A DNA stretch of 64,000 nucleotides from Haliea salexigens DSM 19537 (GTDB lineage Bacteria > Pseudomonadota > Gammaproteobacteria > Pseudomonadales > Halieaceae), in NCBI RefSeq assembly GCF_000423125.1, contig NZ_AUHJ01000017.1, positions 1-64,000 on the forward strand, given 5' to 3'. The translations under genes were made by a program, and so were the position numbers. Position 1 is the stretch's first letter; every line of letters begins with the position of its first letter. Positions 62,205-64,000 of this stretch are shown in pieces. The notes beneath the pieces were generated by a model. The model did no database searches, was not told where the DNA came from, and saw only the letters and a list, made by a program, of their open reading frames with translations.

Positions 62205-63368
62205 ATGGCTTGGAATGAGCCGGGTGGTGGTAACAACAAGCCCAAGGATCCCTGGGGCGGTGGCGACCAGGGTCCGCCGGACCTTGATGAGGCCTTGAAG
62301 AAGCTGCAGGAAAAGCTGGGCGGCCTGTTCGGCGGCCGCGGCGGTAAATCTGGCGGTGGCGGCGGTGGCCGGGGCCGTGGCGTGTCCGCCGGCCTGTTGG
62401 GCGTGATTGCCCTGATCGCCGTGGTGGTATGGGGTCTGATGGGTCTGTACCAGGTGGATGAGCAGGAACGTGCGGTGGTGCTGCGCTTCGGCAAGTATCA
62501 GGAGACGGTGCGGCCCGGTCTGCAGTGGAACCCGCCGCTGATCGACGAGGTGATCCGGGTCAACACGACCAAGGTCCGTGCCGTCACCTTCCGCGAAATC
62601 ATGCTCACCCAGGATGAGAACATCGTCGAAGTACATATGTCGGTGCAATACGTGATTGTCGACCCGACCAGTTTCGTACTCAAAGTGCGCGATCCGGAGG
62701 ACTCCCTGCAGCACGCGGCGCAAAGCGCCCTGCGGCACGTCGTCGGCGACTCGCGCATGGACTCGGTGTTGACCGAAGGTCGTGCGCAAATCGGCACCGA
62801 CGTCCAGGTGCGCCTGCAGCGGTATACCGATATGTATGAAACCGGCATTCGCGTGGTGAAGGTCAACATCGACGAATCCAAGCCGCCGGGACAGGTACAG
62901 GCCGCGTTCGACGACGTGATCAAGGCGCGTGAGGACGAGGAACGGCTGAAGAACGAGGCCCAGGCCTATGCCAACGGCATCGTGCCCGAAGCGCGTGGTC
63001 GCGCTCAGCGGGTGCTGGAGGAAGCCGGCGCCTACCGCGAGCAGGTGGTTGCCAATGCCGAAGGTGAGGCCGAACGCTTTAACGCCTTGCTGGCCGAGTA
63101 TTCCAAGGCGCCTGAGGTCACTCGCGAGCGCCTCTATCTCGAGGCGGTACAGGAGGTGTTCAGCAATACCAACAAGGTGATGGTGGACGTCGAAGGCGGC
63201 AACAATGTGATGTATCTGCCGCTGGACAAGATGACCAGTTCATCGGGTGCAGCCGTGCCGCGCAGTGGTCGGATCGATGCCAATACAGTGCGCGAGCTCA
63301 CAGACGCCGTGACTGAGCAGCTGCGTCAGGACGCCGCTGCAGCCAATAACCGCAGAGGAGGTCGCTAA
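62205..63368 (+). CDS. hflK: FtsH modulator HflK
   Basis: 387 aa. A Gly-rich cytoplasmic N-terminus (GGRGGKSGGGGGGRGRG) and one span (about 62-80) are followed by the SPFH/band 7 domain (VVLRFGKYQETVRPGLQW, FREIMLTQDENIVEVHM). With HflC it forms the ring that regulates FtsH. It is directly upstream of hflC. Confidence 0.97.
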   Translation: MAWNEPGGGNNKPKDPWGGGDQGPPDLDEALKKLQEKLGGLFGGRGGKSGGGGGGRGRGVSAGLLGVIALIAVVVWGLMGLYQVDEQERAVVLRFGKYQETVRPGLQWNPPLIDEVIRVNTTKVRAVTFREIMLTQDENIVEVHMSVQYVIVDPTSFVLKVRDPEDSLQHAAQSALRHVVGDSRMDSVLTEGRAQIGTDVQVRLQRYTDMYETGIRVVKVNIDESKPPGQVQAAFDDVIKAREDEERLKNEAQAYANGIVPEARGRAQRVLEEAGAYREQVVANAEGEAERFNALLAEYSKAPEVTRERLYLEAVQEVFSNTNKVMVDVEGGNNVMYLPLDKMTSSSGAAVPRSGRIDANTVRELTDAVTEQLRQDAAAANNRRGGR

Positions 63369-63369
63369 G

Positions 63370-64000
63370 ATGGGCGGAAAAGGTATGACCTGGCTGCTGG
63401 TAGCGGCCCTGTCACTGTTTGTGTTGAGCAACACGGTGTTCGTGGTCAAGGAGACCGAACGTGCGGTAATGCTGCAGTTTGGTGAAGTGGTCAATCCGGA
63501 CATCCAGCCCGGCCTGCATGTGAAAGTGCCGTTTGTGAACAACGTGCGCAAATTCGAGGCGCGGTTGATGACGGTTGATTCAACGCCGGAGCGTTTCTTC
63601 ACGCAGGAGAAAAAGGCGCTGATCGTTGATTCCTACGCCAAGTTCCGCGTGGCGGATACGGCCAAGTTCTACACCGCGACCAACGGTGAAGAGGCGCGCG
63701 CCAGCGCCCTGCTGGGGCAGCGGATCAACGACGGTCTGCGTAACCAGGTGGCCGTGCGCACCATTCAGGAAGTCGTGTCCGGTCAGCGTGACCAGTTGAT
63801 GGAAGCCCTGACGGCCGAGTTGACCGAGGTCGCACGGGAGGAGTACGGGGTTGAGGTGCTGGACGTGCGGGTGAAGCAGATTGACCTGCCCCCGGATGTG
63901 TCGGAGTCCGTGTATCGGCGCATGAATGCCGAGCGTGAGAAAGAGGCGCGCGAACACCGGGCGCTGGGCCAGGAGCTTGCAGAAGGTATCCGGGCAGCGG
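63370..64000 (+). CDS. hflC: FtsH modulator HflC, 5' part
   Basis: Truncated at the window edge after about 210 codons. An N-terminal span (TWLLVAALSLFVLSNTV) precedes the SPFH domain (ERAVMLQFGEVVNP, QPGLHVKVPFVNNVRKFE, FFTQEKKALIVDSYAKF). The start follows the hflK stop by a single base. It is the partner of HflK in the FtsH complex. Confidence 0.96.
   Translation, partial: MGGKGMTWLLVAALSLFVLSNTVFVVKETERAVMLQFGEVVNPDIQPGLHVKVPFVNNVRKFEARLMTVDSTPERFFTQEKKALIVDSYAKFRVADTAKFYTATNGEEARASALLGQRINDGLRNQVAVRTIQEVVSGQRDQLMEALTAELTEVAREEYGVEVLDVRVKQIDLPPDVSESVYRRMNAEREKEAREHRALGQELAEGIRAA

Overview
The window is a piece of a GC-rich gammaproteobacterial chromosome. The 5S rRNA, the intact order nnr-tsaE-amidase-mutL-miaA-hfq-hflX-hflK-hflC, the neighbouring psd/rsgA/orn/queG block and the many envelope lipoproteins all fit a marine gammaproteobacterium. 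The Halieaceae/Cellvibrionales are my best guess, but that is inference from gene content, not from a search. No phage, insertion sequence, CRISPR array or tRNA was found.

Layout. 1-376: spacer behind a 23S rRNA gene, the 5S rRNA and its terminator. 467-3634: a DUF2141-MipA/OmpV outer-membrane fusion, a Bax-like glucosaminidase and a polysaccharide deacetylase. 3639-6704: feoAB for ferrous iron with a possible Fur box, a small EF-hand protein, and the ribosome-rescue factor arfB. 6769-15999: an unknown secreted protein, Tex, SixA, a glutathionyl-hydroquinone reductase behind a LysR regulator, a divergent pirin, a Kazal-like lipoprotein, a dicarboxylate symporter and a metallo-hydrolase.

16045-30363: the most unusual region. 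Thirteen tightly packed minus-strand genes read as one operon. In transcription order they are: a TPR protein with a TonB-like C-terminus, a Ser-rich lipoprotein, another lipoprotein, a membrane-anchored repeat protein, a membrane-anchored PEGA/sulfatase-modifying-factor-like protein, a small exported protein, a MotA/TolQ/ExbB proton channel, an Hsp70/actin-like protein with an FHA-like tail, two von Willebrand A proteins with ExbD/TolR-like N-terminal anchors, two lipoproteins and an M48 protease lipoprotein. Together they look like a proton-motive-force-driven, envelope-spanning machine that I do not recognise as a described system.

30512-36598: thioesterase, gamma-glutamyltransferase, pdxH, a lipocalin-like protein, cinA and a NUDIX hydrolase. 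36599-37358: the only long stretch without a gene. It holds an imperfect palindrome of about 605 bp with GC-rich hairpins at both ends, followed by a G-quadruplex-type tract. 37359-46750: FKBP isomerase, iron alcohol dehydrogenase, an orphan ParA, nitronate monooxygenase, a short PAPS-reductase-like protein, a transglutaminase/TPR lipoprotein, a PPOX protein, an SDR, a SYLF protein and asnS. 46785-64000: RNase II, PhoH, psd, rsgA, orn, queG and the large conserved nnr-to-hflC operon, which runs off the right edge. Convergent neighbours often overlap at their 3' ends, most strikingly orn and queG (92 bp).
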